Notes: generated from the sequence alone by a model not told the origin. 64,000 bases of DNA from Aeromicrobium choanae (GCF_900167475.1 NZ_LT796768.1:1302001-1366000); one strand, 5' to 3'; positions 46,988 through 56,447 are shown, counted from the first letter of the stretch. Program-made: numbers and translations.

Positions 46988-47863
46988 TCAGGCAGCGTCG
47001 TGCCGGCGCCTGAACACGACGTGCATGATGTCGCTCGCCCGGCCGGCGTTGAGGATCGGCGCGGCAAGCCACGCCAGCGCGAAGCCCGCGACGCTCGTCA
47101 CCGACGGTCGCCGGTCGGAATGCACTCGCTGCCACAACCCGACCCGGCTCACGCTGTCGAGCGATCCCGAGTAGACCGGCTCCAAGCCGTGGCGCTCTCC
47201 CAGTCTGACCAGTCCTCGGCGGTCGAAGTACCAGAGGTGAGGAGAGGGCAGGCCCACCTGCCACAGGCGGTCGAAGGCCGATCTCATCCCGATGCGTCGC
47301 AGCACTCGCGCGACCCAGAAGATCATCCCGCCGCTGTCGGGAATGTTGATCGAAAGTAGGCCCCCCGGACGGAGGTGCCGGACCGAAGCCGCCACCATGG
47401 CGTCGACGTCCGGAAGGTGCTCCAGGACGTCGTTGTAGGTGATGGCGTCGAATTGCTCGTCCTCCGCGAGGGCTCCCGGGAAGAAGCCCACCCGTACCCG
47501 GCCCGCATCGGAGCGCGCGGCGACCGCCTCGTCGGGCTCGACGCCCTCCGCATCGAAGCCGCGCTCGGAGGCGGCTCTGAGGAACCACCCATGCGCCGAT
47601 CCGACATCCAACAAACGGGCGGGCGGGCTGACACCCGAGTCGACGAGCTGTTGAACGACGATGGCCAGGTTCTGGCGCCGGAGCGTCGCGAGCCCGATGT
47701 CCCGCAGGTCCTCGTCGAGAGCCCGGTGGGCGGCGTCGGAGTTGATGAGGACCGGGAGGGTCGACGCCCACGTCCCACACGTAGCGCAGCGGAAGCACCA
47801 GTCGTCCCACTGCTGGTGCATGGGAGTCGAGCAGACGGCGCAGATGGGCTCAGTCATGATCAT
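46988..47863 (-). CDS. Class I SAM-dependent methyltransferase with N-terminal zinc ribbon
   Basis: 291 residues. The first 35 hold two Cys pairs (CAVC, CFRCATC) forming a likely zinc ribbon. The methyltransferase fold follows, with motif I LLDVGSAHGWFLRAA near residue 85, ITYNDVLEHLPD near 140 and LRPGGLLSINIPD near 165. A C-terminal hydrophobic stretch (SVAGFALAWLAAPIL) may contact the membrane. The layout is seen in methyltransferases of surface-sugar clusters. ATG at 47863 lies inside the GtrA gene; an in-frame ATG at 47857 is equally possible. Confidence 0.8.
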   Translation of the reverse strand: MIMTEPICAVCSTPMHQQWDDWCFRCATCGTWASTLPVLINSDAAHRALDEDLRDIGLATLRRQNLAIVVQQLVDSGVSPPARLLDVGSAHGWFLRAASERGFDAEGVEPDEAVAARSDAGRVRVGFFPGALAEDEQFDAITYNDVLEHLPDVDAMVAASVRHLRPGGLLSINIPDSGGMIFWVARVLRRIGMRSAFDRLWQVGLPSPHLWYFDRRGLVRLGERHGLEPVYSGSLDSVSRVGLWQRVHSDRRPSVTSVAGFALAWLAAPILNAGRASDIMHVVFRRRHDAA

Positions 47864-48239
47864 GGGTGCGGTCGGTGAACACCCAACGACGATAGAGCAG
47901 ATATGTCGTCGCCGTCAGCAGGGCGAGGACCACGGTGCGGGCCACGATCACCTTGAGACCGGCCTCGTGCAGGACAGTGACGGCCACGAGAGTCACCACG
48001 TAGTTGACCGCGACCAGACTGACGTAGCGGGCCAGTTGTCCCCCCGATGGCTGGCGGGACGACTCGAAGGTCCAGTGCCGGCTCAGCAGGAAGTTCGCGA
48101 CAAAGCTCGTCCAGAATCCGAGACTGGTCGCCAGCCACAGCGGCAGGTCGAGTAGGTGCCACGCCGCTGCGAGGATGCCGACATCGATCAGGTAGCTCAA
48201 AAGCCCGACGACGAGGTACCTCGCGGCAGACGACGACAT
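47850..48239 (-). CDS. GtrA-like membrane protein
   Basis: 129 residues with four transmembrane segments and the family pattern RYLVVGLLSYLIDVGIL at the N-terminus and NFLLSRHWTFESS near residue 50. GtrA proteins are thought to flip or present polyprenyl-phosphate-linked sugars made by the adjacent DPM-like glycosyltransferase. The start overlaps the end of the DUF2304 gene by one base, and the stop lies within the methyltransferase gene, so the cassette is translationally coupled. Confidence 0.88.
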   Translation of the reverse strand: MSSSAARYLVVGLLSYLIDVGILAAAWHLLDLPLWLATSLGFWTSFVANFLLSRHWTFESSRQPSGGQLARYVSLVAVNYVVTLVAVTVLHEAGLKVIVARTVVLALLTATTYLLYRRWVFTDRTHDHD

Positions 48240-48601
48240 CAGTGTTGAGGTCGATCGCGGTCTTCACGCTCGTCCAGGGCGAGCCTCAACAGCGCCGTCT
48301 CCTCGGCCAGCGTGCGCGTCTTCTCCTCCAGCCTTCCGACCTCGAAGCTGTGCTGGATGCTGGTCAGCAGCAACAGCATCAGCGCGAGGAAGAACAGGAG
48401 GTTGGACGGAACCTCGACACCCAACAGGCCCGAGAGCCAGGTGAGCGTTCCCGGGAAGAAGGTGAGCATCAACGATGCGAGGGCGACCGTGATCCACAAG
48501 ATCGCGTACTTTTCGCGCAGATGACGTCGACGCAGCAGCTCGAACACGAAGACGAACATGGCCAGCGAACCGATCAGGCCGAGTGCGAGCACTGCATTCA
48601 T
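48239..48601 (-). CDS. DUF2304 family membrane protein
   Basis: 120 residues: one N-terminal membrane segment, a basic loop RRRHLREKYAILWI that is the DUF2304 hallmark, two more segments, then a coiled-coil tail (SFEVGRLEEKTRTLAEE) near the C-terminus. The family occurs almost always beside DPM-like GT2 enzymes and GtrA, as here. The ATG at 48601 overlaps the GT2 stop (ATGA). The biochemical role is not established. Confidence 0.88.
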   Translation of the reverse strand: MNAVLALGLIGSLAMFVFVFELLRRRHLREKYAILWITVALASLMLTFFPGTLTWLSGLLGVEVPSNLLFFLALMLLLLTSIQHSFEVGRLEEKTRTLAEETALLRLALDEREDRDRPQH

Positions 48602-49350
48602 GCGATCTCCTTCGGCTGGGTCTCCATGGTGGCCGGCCACCGCCGGACCAAGGCCAGCCCGAGTGCCACGACGGCACGCGCCAGGTAGACGATCGCCTTC
48701 AGGCTGGTCTGGCTGGGCCGTCCCCCGGCGCGGCTTCGCATGGCGACCGGGACCTGGACGACCCGACAGCCGCTGCGCAGTGCGATGACGAGCGACTCGA
48801 CGGTGTCCCCGAGGTACTCGGCCGGGTAGTGAGCGGCGAACACGGCCAGCGCGCGCCGATCTACCACGCGGAAGCCGCTGGTGACGTCGGTCAGTCGCGT
48901 CCCCGCCAGACGACTCAGCGTCGTCGCGAGCAAGCGCATTGCCAGCCCGCGGAAGAGTCCCACCTTGTAGGCGCCCACCCCGGCGAAGCGGGCGCCCACG
49001 ACGACGTCGGCATCGGCCAGGCCAGCGATCAACTGGGGCAGGTACTCAGGATCGTGCTGGCCGTCTGCGTCGAGCTGCGCCACCACGTCATAGTCATGAC
49101 GCAGCGCGTACCGGTAGCCCGCACGCATCGCGCCGCCCACGCCGAGGTTGTAGGGCAGCTGGCAGACCTTCGCCCCCGCCTGATGCGCGACACGAGCGGT
49201 GGCGTCCCCCGATCCGTCATCGACAACGAGGACGTCGACGTGGGGCTGGGAGCGGAACAGCTCGGCTATGGTCGCCGCCACCGTCTCCTGCTCGTTCCAC
49301 GCCGGGATCACGACCAGCGTGCGCGGGGATTCGTCGGAGGTCGGCAGCAC
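48598..49350 (-). CDS. GT2 glycosyltransferase, dolichyl/polyprenyl-phosphate mannose synthase-like
   Basis: 250 residues; would transfer a sugar from a nucleotide donor (GDP-mannose or UDP-glucose) to polyprenyl phosphate. GT-A motifs are VVIPAWNEQETV near residue 13, VLVVDDGSGDAT near 40, and LDADGQHDP near 93 (the metal-binding DAD). ARFAGVG and TSGFRVVDRRAL follow. There is no C-terminal membrane domain, consistent with dependence on the GtrA/DUF2304 partners. TAGAAT, a near-perfect -10, is six bases before the GTG at 49350, so this leaderless gene starts the four-gene cassette. Confidence 0.9.
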   Translation of the reverse strand: MLPTSDESPRTLVVIPAWNEQETVAATIAELFRSQPHVDVLVVDDGSGDATARVAHQAGAKVCQLPYNLGVGGAMRAGYRYALRHDYDVVAQLDADGQHDPEYLPQLIAGLADADVVVGARFAGVGAYKVGLFRGLAMRLLATTLSRLAGTRLTDVTSGFRVVDRRALAVFAAHYPAEYLGDTVESLVIALRSGCRVVQVPVAMRSRAGGRPSQTSLKAIVYLARAVVALGLALVRRWPATMETQPKEIA

Positions 49351-49392
49351 CCCGGCATTCTAGGCGCGCACGGCCGCACTAGACGAATCGTC

Positions 49393-51330
49393 TCAGGCGT
49401 CAGCGCGTCCGACGTGGCAGTGCATGCCGCCGACCGGCTCGAGTTCGTACCCGACCGCCCGGCTCAACGTTCGGCGAGCCATCGCGTTGCCCGACGAGAC
49501 ACACGCCACCGCCACGTTCAGTCGCTCGAGGGCGGTGCGCACCTCCGTGACCGTAACGGGCTGGCCCACCTCCAGGCGCATCAGGCGCACCCGGTCGCCC
49601 ACCTCCGCGTCAGGGACCTGCAACGTCGGAAGGTAGTACGCGCGTGGGGTCGCGGCCTGCACGTCGACCGTTGAGATCGCCAAGACCTCCATCTGCGTCG
49701 GAGGAAGCTGCCACAATCCCCGTGGGACCTCGAGCCGTCTCAGTGCCCGCACGTCCGCCAACGCGTCCTGGTCGACCTTCCACGTCGGTCCCGAGGTCAG
49801 GGACGCTCCCGCGGCGTCCCACAACCATCGTCCTTGGACGAGTGGGACTGCGAGCACGGTGGCCACCACGGCGGCGACGAGCGCCTTGGAGCTGCCGGTC
49901 GGCGCCCAGGTGACCAGGAGGCCCACCATGACCCAGAGGGGTAGGCCGATCACAAGACGCCAGGCGACCGCGCCCGCGCCCGTCACGGTGTCGGCGAGCT
50001 CGAAAACGCCGGGCAGGAGTGCGACCATCGACACGACGACGCCACTGCCGATCAGCACCGCGGCCGAGCCCGTGATGATCCGAGGCGCGAGCACGAGCGC
50101 GGCCAGCGCGAGCAGCGTCATCGCGAGGTGGGGACCGAACGCGATGGTGAACGCACCCAAAGGAGCGATCATCGCATTGTCGCCTCCGCCGCCGATCGCG
50201 GCCGGACCCAACATCTGAACTAGTCCGGCGACGACCGGCCCCGCGAGGAAGCACGCCGCACCCTTCGCCAGGTGCGGTGACCGCAGCAGCAGTGCGGCGC
50301 CCAGGCCTGCGCCCCCCACCACCGGCGCGAGGAGTGACGACGTCGTGGTGAGCCCGACGAACGCGACGCCTGCCACGAAGAGCAGCACCAGGTCACAGCG
50401 GCGACCTCGTCCTCGCGCGACGCGCGTCATGAACAGCCACACGAGCGGCAGCAGGATCGCGTACGCGGTCGCCTTGCCCTGCCAGATGCGTCCGAGCGAG
50501 TAGTTCCCTACGATGCTGTCCGCGCTCGCCAGCAGGAAGATCAGCGCCACGAGGAGCGCCAGACCGGCCCGTCGGGGTGCCCAGGCCCGCAGGAGGCGCC
50601 AGGTCGTCCATCCCACCAACCACGCCAAGGCCGGTCCGGCGACGAGGTAGCACAACGTGGGCGCCTGCAGCCCGAGCGCGTGCGCCAGGACACCTTGGAG
50701 GGCCTCGATCGACGGCATTGGGATGCCGCCGGCATACGCGGGCTCCAGCACGCCGGGACTGAACATCGTGTCCATCCGGGAGGCCGTACCGTGCGTGGCG
50801 ACCCAGGTCGCCCGGTTGACATAGAACGTGTCGTCGGCGTCGGGCCGCAGCAGGAACAGGGCCAGGACGGCCAGCCCGAGACTCATCGACAGCGCGAGGA
50901 GGTGGGAGACGGTTCCGGGCACGTCGACGGAGGTCGCCACCTCGGCCGGGGGCCGACCGCGCGTCCAGGGGACCAGTTGGACCCCCACCAGCAGGATCAC
51001 CCCGACAGCGACAGGCCAGATGTCCCAACGTTCCCGTCCGAGAGCGAGGACAGACACAGCCACGAGTCCGGCCAACGGCACCCACAGGGGCATCGAGCCG
51101 GCCCGGCGAAGCGACACCTCCACGTCACGTGATGGCTTGCGCTGCCCCAACCGCGCGCCCACGACGGCCAGGGCGGCCGCCACGATGATCCACGGCCACC
51201 CGCTCCACAGCATCGACCACTGCGCCGCCATGGCCGCCTGGTAGTAGATCGTCCATCCTGCGAAGGCGACCAGCAGACCGTCACACGCTCCGTCGACGGC
51301 CGACGGCCAGCGGGGTCCGGGGGTGCTCAA
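49393..51330 (-). CDS. Polytopic membrane protein, possible GT-C-type glycosyltransferase
   Basis: 645 residues with about thirteen hydrophobic segments. After four segments a loop reads RPDADDTFYVNRATWVATHG (near residue 165); an acidic pair in an outer loop is typical of GT-C glycosyltransferases that use polyprenyl-linked donors, which the adjacent DPM-like cassette could provide. The last 110 residues are soluble with two conserved Cys (AVACVSSG, MHCHVG). The start appears to be TTG at 51330, overlapping the purB stop as TTGA; no better start precedes the first membrane segment. Function is inference from context. Confidence 0.65.
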   Translation of the reverse strand: MSTPGPRWPSAVDGACDGLLVAFAGWTIYYQAAMAAQWSMLWSGWPWIIVAAALAVVGARLGQRKPSRDVEVSLRRAGSMPLWVPLAGLVAVSVLALGRERWDIWPVAVGVILLVGVQLVPWTRGRPPAEVATSVDVPGTVSHLLALSMSLGLAVLALFLLRPDADDTFYVNRATWVATHGTASRMDTMFSPGVLEPAYAGGIPMPSIEALQGVLAHALGLQAPTLCYLVAGPALAWLVGWTTWRLLRAWAPRRAGLALLVALIFLLASADSIVGNYSLGRIWQGKATAYAILLPLVWLFMTRVARGRGRRCDLVLLFVAGVAFVGLTTTSSLLAPVVGGAGLGAALLLRSPHLAKGAACFLAGPVVAGLVQMLGPAAIGGGGDNAMIAPLGAFTIAFGPHLAMTLLALAALVLAPRIITGSAAVLIGSGVVVSMVALLPGVFELADTVTGAGAVAWRLVIGLPLWVMVGLLVTWAPTGSSKALVAAVVATVLAVPLVQGRWLWDAAGASLTSGPTWKVDQDALADVRALRRLEVPRGLWQLPPTQMEVLAISTVDVQAATPRAYYLPTLQVPDAEVGDRVRLMRLEVGQPVTVTEVRTALERLNVAVACVSSGNAMARRTLSRAVGYELEPVGGMHCHVGRADA

Positions 51331-52748
51331 AGGATCGCGTCCGGGGCGTACGCGGCGGCCTCGGGATGGCGCTGCAGGACGGCCTCGACCTGCGACAGCA
51401 CGGCGGAGACCTGGGAGACGGCGGCGCCCGTGAAGGCGAGCGGCTCGGCCACGAGGCGCTGGAGGTCGTCGGCGGTGAGGCCGAGGCGATCGTCCGCGGC
51501 CAGCCGGTCGAGGAGGTCGTTGTCGGCGGTGCCCTGCTCGCGCATCTCGAGCGCGACCGCGACGGCGTGCTCCTTGATGGCCTCGTGGGCGGTCTCGCGC
51601 CCGACGCCGTGACGCACCGCGGCCATGAGCACCTTCGTGGTGGCCAGGAACGGCAGGTAGCGGTCGAGCTCGCGCTGGACCACCGCCGGGAAGACGCCGA
51701 ACTCGTCCAGCACGGTCAGGAACGTCTCGAACAGTCCGTCGGCGGCGTAGAACGCGTCCGGGAGCGCCACCCGGCGCACGACCGAGCACGACACGTCGCC
51801 CTCGTTCCACTGGTCGCCCGAGAGCTCGCCCACCATCGACGCGTAGCCGCGCAGCACCACCGCGAGGCCGTTGACGCGCTCGCACGAGCGGGTGTTCATC
51901 TTGTGGGGCATCGCCGACGAGCCGACCTGGCCCGGCTTGAAGCCCTCGGTGACGAGCTCGTTGCCCGCCATGAGGCGCACCGTGAGCGCCAGGCTCGACG
52001 GCGCGGCGACCAGCTGCACCAGCGCGCTGACGGCGTCGAAGTCGAGCGACCGCGGGTAGACCTGGCCGACGCTGGTGAGCGTGCGCTCGAAGCCCAGGTG
52101 GGCCGCGACGCGCTGCTCGAGGTCGGCCAGCTTCGCCTCGTCGCCGCCGAGGAGGTCGAGCATGTCCTGGCCGGTGCCGACGGGGCCCTTGATCCCGCGC
52201 AGCGGGTACCGGGCGATCAGCTGCTCGATGCGCTCGATGCCGACCAGCAGCTCGTCGGCCGTGGTCGCGAAGCGCTTGCCCAGGGTGGTGGCCTGCGCGG
52301 CGACGTTGTGGCTGCGTCCGGCCATGACCAGCTCGGCGTGCTCGCCGGCGAGGCGGCCCAGTCGCGCCAGCGCGGCGACGGCACGGTCGCGGACCAGCGC
52401 CAGCGAGGCGCGGACCTGCAGCTGCTCGACGTTCTCGGTGAGGTCGCGCGAGGTCATGCCCTTGTGGATGTGCTCGCTGCCGGCGAGGGCGGCGAACTCC
52501 TCGATCCGCGCCTTCACGTCGTGGCGGGTCACGCGCTCGCGAGCGGCGATCGACTCGAGGTCGACCTGGTCGATGACCGCCTCGTGCGCCTCGATGACGC
52601 CGTCGGGGGTCTCGACGCCGAGGTCGCGCTGGGCCTTCAGGACCGCGATCCACAGCTGCCGCTCGAGCACGATCTTGTGCTCGGGCGACCAGATGCGTGC
52701 CAGCTCGGCGGACGCGTAACGGGAGGCGAGGACGTTCGGAGTGGTCAC
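51327..52748 (-). CDS. purB: Adenylosuccinate lyase
   Basis: Acts twice in purine synthesis (SAICAR to AICAR, adenylosuccinate to AMP); 473 residues. Fumarase/ASL superfamily motifs: TRHDVKARIEEF near residue 78, GMTSRDLTENVEQLQ near 98, AGRSHNVAAQATTLGKRF with catalytic His near 145, and the signature loop VGSSAMPHKMNTRSCERVNGL near 280. The GTG at 52748 has GACAAT six bases upstream (probable leaderless start). Its stop overlaps the TTG start of the downstream membrane protein. Confidence 0.95.
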   Translation of the reverse strand: MTTPNVLASRYASAELARIWSPEHKIVLERQLWIAVLKAQRDLGVETPDGVIEAHEAVIDQVDLESIAARERVTRHDVKARIEEFAALAGSEHIHKGMTSRDLTENVEQLQVRASLALVRDRAVAALARLGRLAGEHAELVMAGRSHNVAAQATTLGKRFATTADELLVGIERIEQLIARYPLRGIKGPVGTGQDMLDLLGGDEAKLADLEQRVAAHLGFERTLTSVGQVYPRSLDFDAVSALVQLVAAPSSLALTVRLMAGNELVTEGFKPGQVGSSAMPHKMNTRSCERVNGLAVVLRGYASMVGELSGDQWNEGDVSCSVVRRVALPDAFYAADGLFETFLTVLDEFGVFPAVVQRELDRYLPFLATTKVLMAAVRHGVGRETAHEAIKEHAVAVALEMREQGTADNDLLDRLAADDRLGLTADDLQRLVAEPLAFTGAAVSQVSAVLSQVEAVLQRHPEAAAYAPDAIL

Positions 52749-52765
52749 CCGCCCATTGTCGCAGT

Positions 52766-53773
52766 TCAGCCTGCGGCGCCCGAGAGCAGGACGCGGCCGT
52801 CGTCGTCCAGGACGCGCCCCTGACGCTTCACGCTGCGGACCACCGTGGCCCGATCGGCCACGTGCCACCCCGGCACCTGCTCGCTGGCGGCGGCTTCGAA
52901 GTCGAACACGTCGCCGAGGGCGTTGAACCGCACGACGATCGCGAGGTTGGCCGGAGCGACCACCGCGGCACAGCGCACGACGCACGGGTACTCGCTGATC
53001 ACGGAGCCGACGGCCCGCGGGTCGTCGGCGCGGGCCTCGAGCATCACGGCGCGCCCGGCGCCGCCGGCCGAGGCGACCACGTCGCAGCCGAGGCGGATCG
53101 CGCGGGAGCGCAGAGCCCGGTCGAGCAGGCGGCGCGCCGTCGGCTCGGGCCGGTCGAGGCGACGCGCGATGTCCGCGACGCTCATCCGCGGATCCTCGAT
53201 CAGGGCCTCGGTGAGCTGCTGGAGGACCTCGTCGTCGGGAGCGGTCACGGGGCCGTCCGCGCGCCGGTCGAGCGCGAGCTCCTGATCGTGCGTCAGTGCT
53301 CCGAGGCGCCACTGCGCATCCTCGCGATGGACCGCGGCGATGAAGAAGACGCGCGTCATGAAGACGTCGGGGTCGGAGTCCACGAGTGCGTCGATGCGCT
53401 CACGCATCGCACCCAGGCCGCGACCGACCAGCACGACGGCGATGTCGTCCTCGCCGGCCACCAGGTCGACCGAGTAGACCTCCTCCTCGACGGCGATCCG
53501 CTCGGCGATGCGCACCTCCGAGCCGGGGCGGACCTTCAGCTTCAGGACGACGGCGTCGCGGTCGGCGGCCAGCTGCTCGGCGCTCGGGCGGACCACGAAC
53601 CAGGCCAGCCGGTCAGCGACCAGGCGGTCCCAGCGGCGCGCCGCCGTGGCCGGGTCGACCCCGATCGTGCGACCGATCGCGCTCCAGGGCGCGCGCGGCG
53701 CCACCTGGAGGGCATGAACCAGGGCGAGGTCGATCTCGGGCAACTCGGGAAGGGCCTGCCACGACGCGTACAT
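52766..53773 (-). CDS. Tandem Lrp/AsnC-type transcriptional regulator
   Basis: 335 residues made of two Lrp/AsnC units in one chain. The first winged helix is about 12-60 (IDLALVHALQVAPRAPWSAIGRTIGV), the first RAM domain about 70-150, the second helix-turn-helix about 168-220 (LTEALIEDPRMSVADIARRLDRPEPTARRLL) and the second RAM about 230-320. This covalent dimer-like arrangement is familiar in actinobacteria. TATCCT lies six bases before the ATG at 53773 (leaderless). It is upstream of purB by 17 bases on the same strand; its targets are unknown. Confidence 0.85.
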   Translation of the reverse strand: MYASWQALPELPEIDLALVHALQVAPRAPWSAIGRTIGVDPATAARRWDRLVADRLAWFVVRPSAEQLAADRDAVVLKLKVRPGSEVRIAERIAVEEEVYSVDLVAGEDDIAVVLVGRGLGAMRERIDALVDSDPDVFMTRVFFIAAVHREDAQWRLGALTHDQELALDRRADGPVTAPDDEVLQQLTEALIEDPRMSVADIARRLDRPEPTARRLLDRALRSRAIRLGCDVVASAGGAGRAVMLEARADDPRAVGSVISEYPCVVRCAAVVAPANLAIVVRFNALGDVFDFEAAASEQVPGWHVADRATVVRSVKRQGRVLDDDGRVLLSGAAG

Positions 53774-53874
53774 GGAAGCAGGATACGGGTTGACGGCTTC
53801 AGACCGCATCTGACTGGCGGATCGGCGCCATGGCCAACATCACGCTGACGGAACGGACCAAATCACGCCGCCTG

Positions 53875-55119
53875 TCATTCCGGGAGATTCGCCGCGATGT
53901 CACGCCGGTGGTGGGCTCCACGGATCCGGACGAGGTCGACCCCGGCATACGCGCGGCGGCGCGCCTCGTCCAGGTCGGCGCCCACCGCGGTGACCGACAG
54001 GACGCGTCCACCCGCGGTGACGAGGTTGCCGTCCTCGTCGATCTTCGTCCCCGCGTGGATCACGTCGACGCCCTCGAGCGCGTCGGCCTCGTCGACGCCC
54101 TCGATCCGGTCGCCGGTGACCGGCGACTCCGGGTAGTGCTCCGAGGCGACGACCACGGTGACGGCCGAGCCCTCGTGCCACTGCGGCAGGCCGACCTGCG
54201 CCAGCGTGCCCGTCGCCGCGCCGTGCAGCAGCGCCGACAAGGGGGTCTTGAGCAGCGACAGCAGGGCCTGGGTCTCGGGGTCGCCGAACCGGGCGTTGAA
54301 CTCCACCACCCGGGTGCCGCGGCTCGTGAGGGCCAGGCCCGCGTAGAGCAGGCCCTGGAACGGGGTGCCGCGCGCGGCCATCTCCTTGACGGTGGGCAGC
54401 AGGACGCGCTGGGTCACGTCACTGACGAGGTTCTCGGGCGCCCACGCCAGCGGGGTGTACGCACCCATGCCACCCGTGTTGGGTCCTGCGTCGCCGTCGA
54501 GGGCCCGCTTGAAGTCCTGGGCCGGCTGCAGCGGCAGCACCGTCGAGCCGTCGGTGATCGCGAACAGCGAGACCTCCGGGCCGTCGAGGAACTCCTCGAT
54601 CACGACGCGTGCGCAGGAGACGCCGTGGTCGTACGCTGCCTGCCGGTCCTCGGTGACGACGACGCCCTTGCCCGCGGCGAGCGCGTCGTCCTTGACGACG
54701 TAGGGCGGGCCGAAGGTGTCGAGCGCATCGGCCACCTGCTCGGGGGTCTCGCACACGCGCGCCATCGCGGTGGGGACGTCGGCGGCGGCCATGACCTGCT
54801 TCGCGAACGCCTTCGAGCCCTCGAGCTGGGCCGCCTCGGCGGTGGGGCCGAAGGAGGCGATGCCGACCTCGCGGACGGCATCGGCCACGCCGGCCACCAG
54901 AGGCGCCTCGGGGCCGACGACGACCAGGTCGGCGCCGATCCGCGTGGCGAGGTCGGCCACGGCCGCGCCGTCGAGTGGGTCGACGGGGTGCAGCGTGGCG
55001 ACGGCCGCCATGCCCGGGTTGCCCGGGGCGGCGTGGACCTCGGTGACCTGCGAGTCACGGGAGAGGGCCAGGGACAGGGCGTGCTCGCGGCCGCCGGTGC
55101 CGATGACGAGAACCTTCAC
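53875..55119 (-). CDS. purD: Phosphoribosylamine-glycine ligase (GAR synthetase)
   Basis: ATP-grasp enzyme of purine synthesis; 414 residues, standard length. N-terminal GTGGREHALSLALS and PGNPGMAAVA, then VVGPEAPLVAGVAD near residue 66, the ATP-grasp loop VVKDDALAAGKGVVV near 142, and the PurD signature RFGDPETQ near 285. TAGGCT six bases before the GTG at 55119 gives a leaderless promoter of its own, although the upstream four-gene block could also read through. Confidence 0.96.
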   Translation of the reverse strand: MKVLVIGTGGREHALSLALSRDSQVTEVHAAPGNPGMAAVATLHPVDPLDGAAVADLATRIGADLVVVGPEAPLVAGVADAVREVGIASFGPTAEAAQLEGSKAFAKQVMAAADVPTAMARVCETPEQVADALDTFGPPYVVKDDALAAGKGVVVTEDRQAAYDHGVSCARVVIEEFLDGPEVSLFAITDGSTVLPLQPAQDFKRALDGDAGPNTGGMGAYTPLAWAPENLVSDVTQRVLLPTVKEMAARGTPFQGLLYAGLALTSRGTRVVEFNARFGDPETQALLSLLKTPLSALLHGAATGTLAQVGLPQWHEGSAVTVVVASEHYPESPVTGDRIEGVDEADALEGVDVIHAGTKIDEDGNLVTAGGRVLSVTAVGADLDEARRRAYAGVDLVRIRGAHHRRDIAANLPE

Positions 55120-55154
55120 CCGTCGAGCCTAGCGGCGCCCGGCGCCGGCACCGA

Positions 55155-55700
55155 TCACGACGGGGCGTCGGCGGAGCCGGCCGCGACCTCGCGGGCCAGG
55201 GCCACGAGGCCGTCCCACGGGCGCGGCCCGTCGGTGCCGGTCAGGAACGAGGCCCACGTGAGGGGCTGCTCGGACGGGAGGGTGAGCTCGTCGAAGGCGC
55301 GGGTCCAGCCGGCCAGCAGCCGCTCGTCGTAGCGGCCCGACGCGAGCAGGAACGAGGTGACCGCCGAGACGGTGCCGCGACGGTCCTCGTCGTCCTCGCG
55401 CAGCAGCTCGGCGAGGTCGGCACCGAATCCCTCGGCGTCGAACTCGGGCCACGACGCGGCCGCGTGCAGCCCGTCGCGCAGCAGGTCGGGAAGCCGGTCC
55501 CAGTCGGTGAGGTCCTCGCGGAGCGGTCCGAACGCGATCGTGGCCAGCGCCGCGACGACGCCGTGGGCCCCGATGGCCGCGAAGAAGCCCGCCATCGCCT
55601 CGGGGCGCCGGTGCTGCCGCTCCAGGACCCGCATGAGGCGGGTGAAGCGCGCCGCCTGCTGCCGCGAGACTAGATCGGAGGGCGGGAGGACGTCAGTCAT
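55155..55700 (-). CDS. Hypothetical helical protein in a type VII secretion-like block
   Basis: 181 residues, mostly helical and soluble, with no membrane segment or recognised motif. An N-terminal basic helix (RQQAARFTRLMRVLERQHRR) is followed by an Ala-rich central region and an acidic segment LREDDEDRR near residue 102. The ATG overlaps the EspG-like gene by eight bases, so it is the last gene of the four-gene block. Not recognised; a chaperone or secretion-accessory role would be a guess from position only. Confidence 0.7.
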   Translation of the reverse strand: MTDVLPPSDLVSRQQAARFTRLMRVLERQHRRPEAMAGFFAAIGAHGVVAALATIAFGPLREDLTDWDRLPDLLRDGLHAAASWPEFDAEGFGADLAELLREDDEDRRGTVSAVTSFLLASGRYDERLLAGWTRAFDELTLPSEQPLTWASFLTGTDGPRPWDGLVALAREVAAGSADAPS

Positions 55701-56439
55701 CGGCCACCTGGGACCTGCGGCCCGTGACGACGTCGCCCAGCGCGGCGACGACCTCCTCGAGCGTGAGCGGGACGAGCGAGACCTCGACCTCCTCGTCGCG
55801 GGTGCGGGGCGCGTGCTCGACGAGGTACCAGCCCTGGGCGCCCGCGTCGACGACGGTGACGGAGGCGTCGACGTCGCGCTCGGCCCAGTTGCCCGTGGCC
55901 CGCCAGGCCAGGCGCCAGCCCTCGAGGATGGGATCGAGCGCCGGGTCGCCGCTCGGGTCGACGCCGTCGAGCGTCATGGCCGCGTCGATGACGGTGGTGT
56001 TCGTGCCGACCGTGGCGCGGTCGGCGACGACCTCGCGGTCGAAGATCGCCAGCCACTGGCGCAGCTGGTCGCGCAGCAGGCCGAGCTCGGTGGCCGTCAC
56101 GACGACGGCGCCCTCGGCGTCGGGCGTGCTGGTGGTGGCCCGGCCGTCGGGCATCCAGCCGATGAACAAGGGCTTGAGGGTGGCGCCGTCGAAGCGCTCG
56201 ACGACGATGCTGCGCGCCGGGCCGACCGCGACCTCCACGAGGCTGGCGGCCGTGGGATGGACGCCGGTGGAGGTCACGAGTCCCTCCTGGCGCAGGCGCG
56301 TGGGCGCGTCGGCCGGGCTGATCCGGCCCGCATGGACCTCGGCGAGCTTGATCAGGTCGTCGTAGCCGACGGTCAGCTGCAGGAAGGTCTCGTCGAGTTT
56401 CGGCACGGTGGCTCCAGCGTTCGCAGGGGTGTCGTTCAT
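55693..56439 (-). CDS. EspG-like ESX secretion-associated protein (tentative)
   Basis: 248 residues of mixed alpha/beta character without membrane segments. The organisation recalls EspG chaperones of mycobacterial ESX substrates: an N-terminal ADAPTRLRQEGLV helix-turn, a central sheet (SIVVERFDGATLKPLFIGW), then VVVTATELGLLRDQLRQWL and a C-terminal acidic region ending GRRSQVADD. The similarity is weak and I would not rely on it alone. The neighbour upstream by eight bases is a WXG-like helical protein, which strengthens the idea. The ATG at 56439 starts after that gene's stop. Confidence 0.5.
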   Translation of the reverse strand: MNDTPANAGATVPKLDETFLQLTVGYDDLIKLAEVHAGRISPADAPTRLRQEGLVTSTGVHPTAASLVEVAVGPARSIVVERFDGATLKPLFIGWMPDGRATTSTPDAEGAVVVTATELGLLRDQLRQWLAIFDREVVADRATVGTNTTVIDAAMTLDGVDPSGDPALDPILEGWRLAWRATGNWAERDVDASVTVVDAGAQGWYLVEHAPRTRDEEVEVSLVPLTLEEVVAALGDVVTGRRSQVADD

Positions 56440-56447
56440 GTCGTGGA

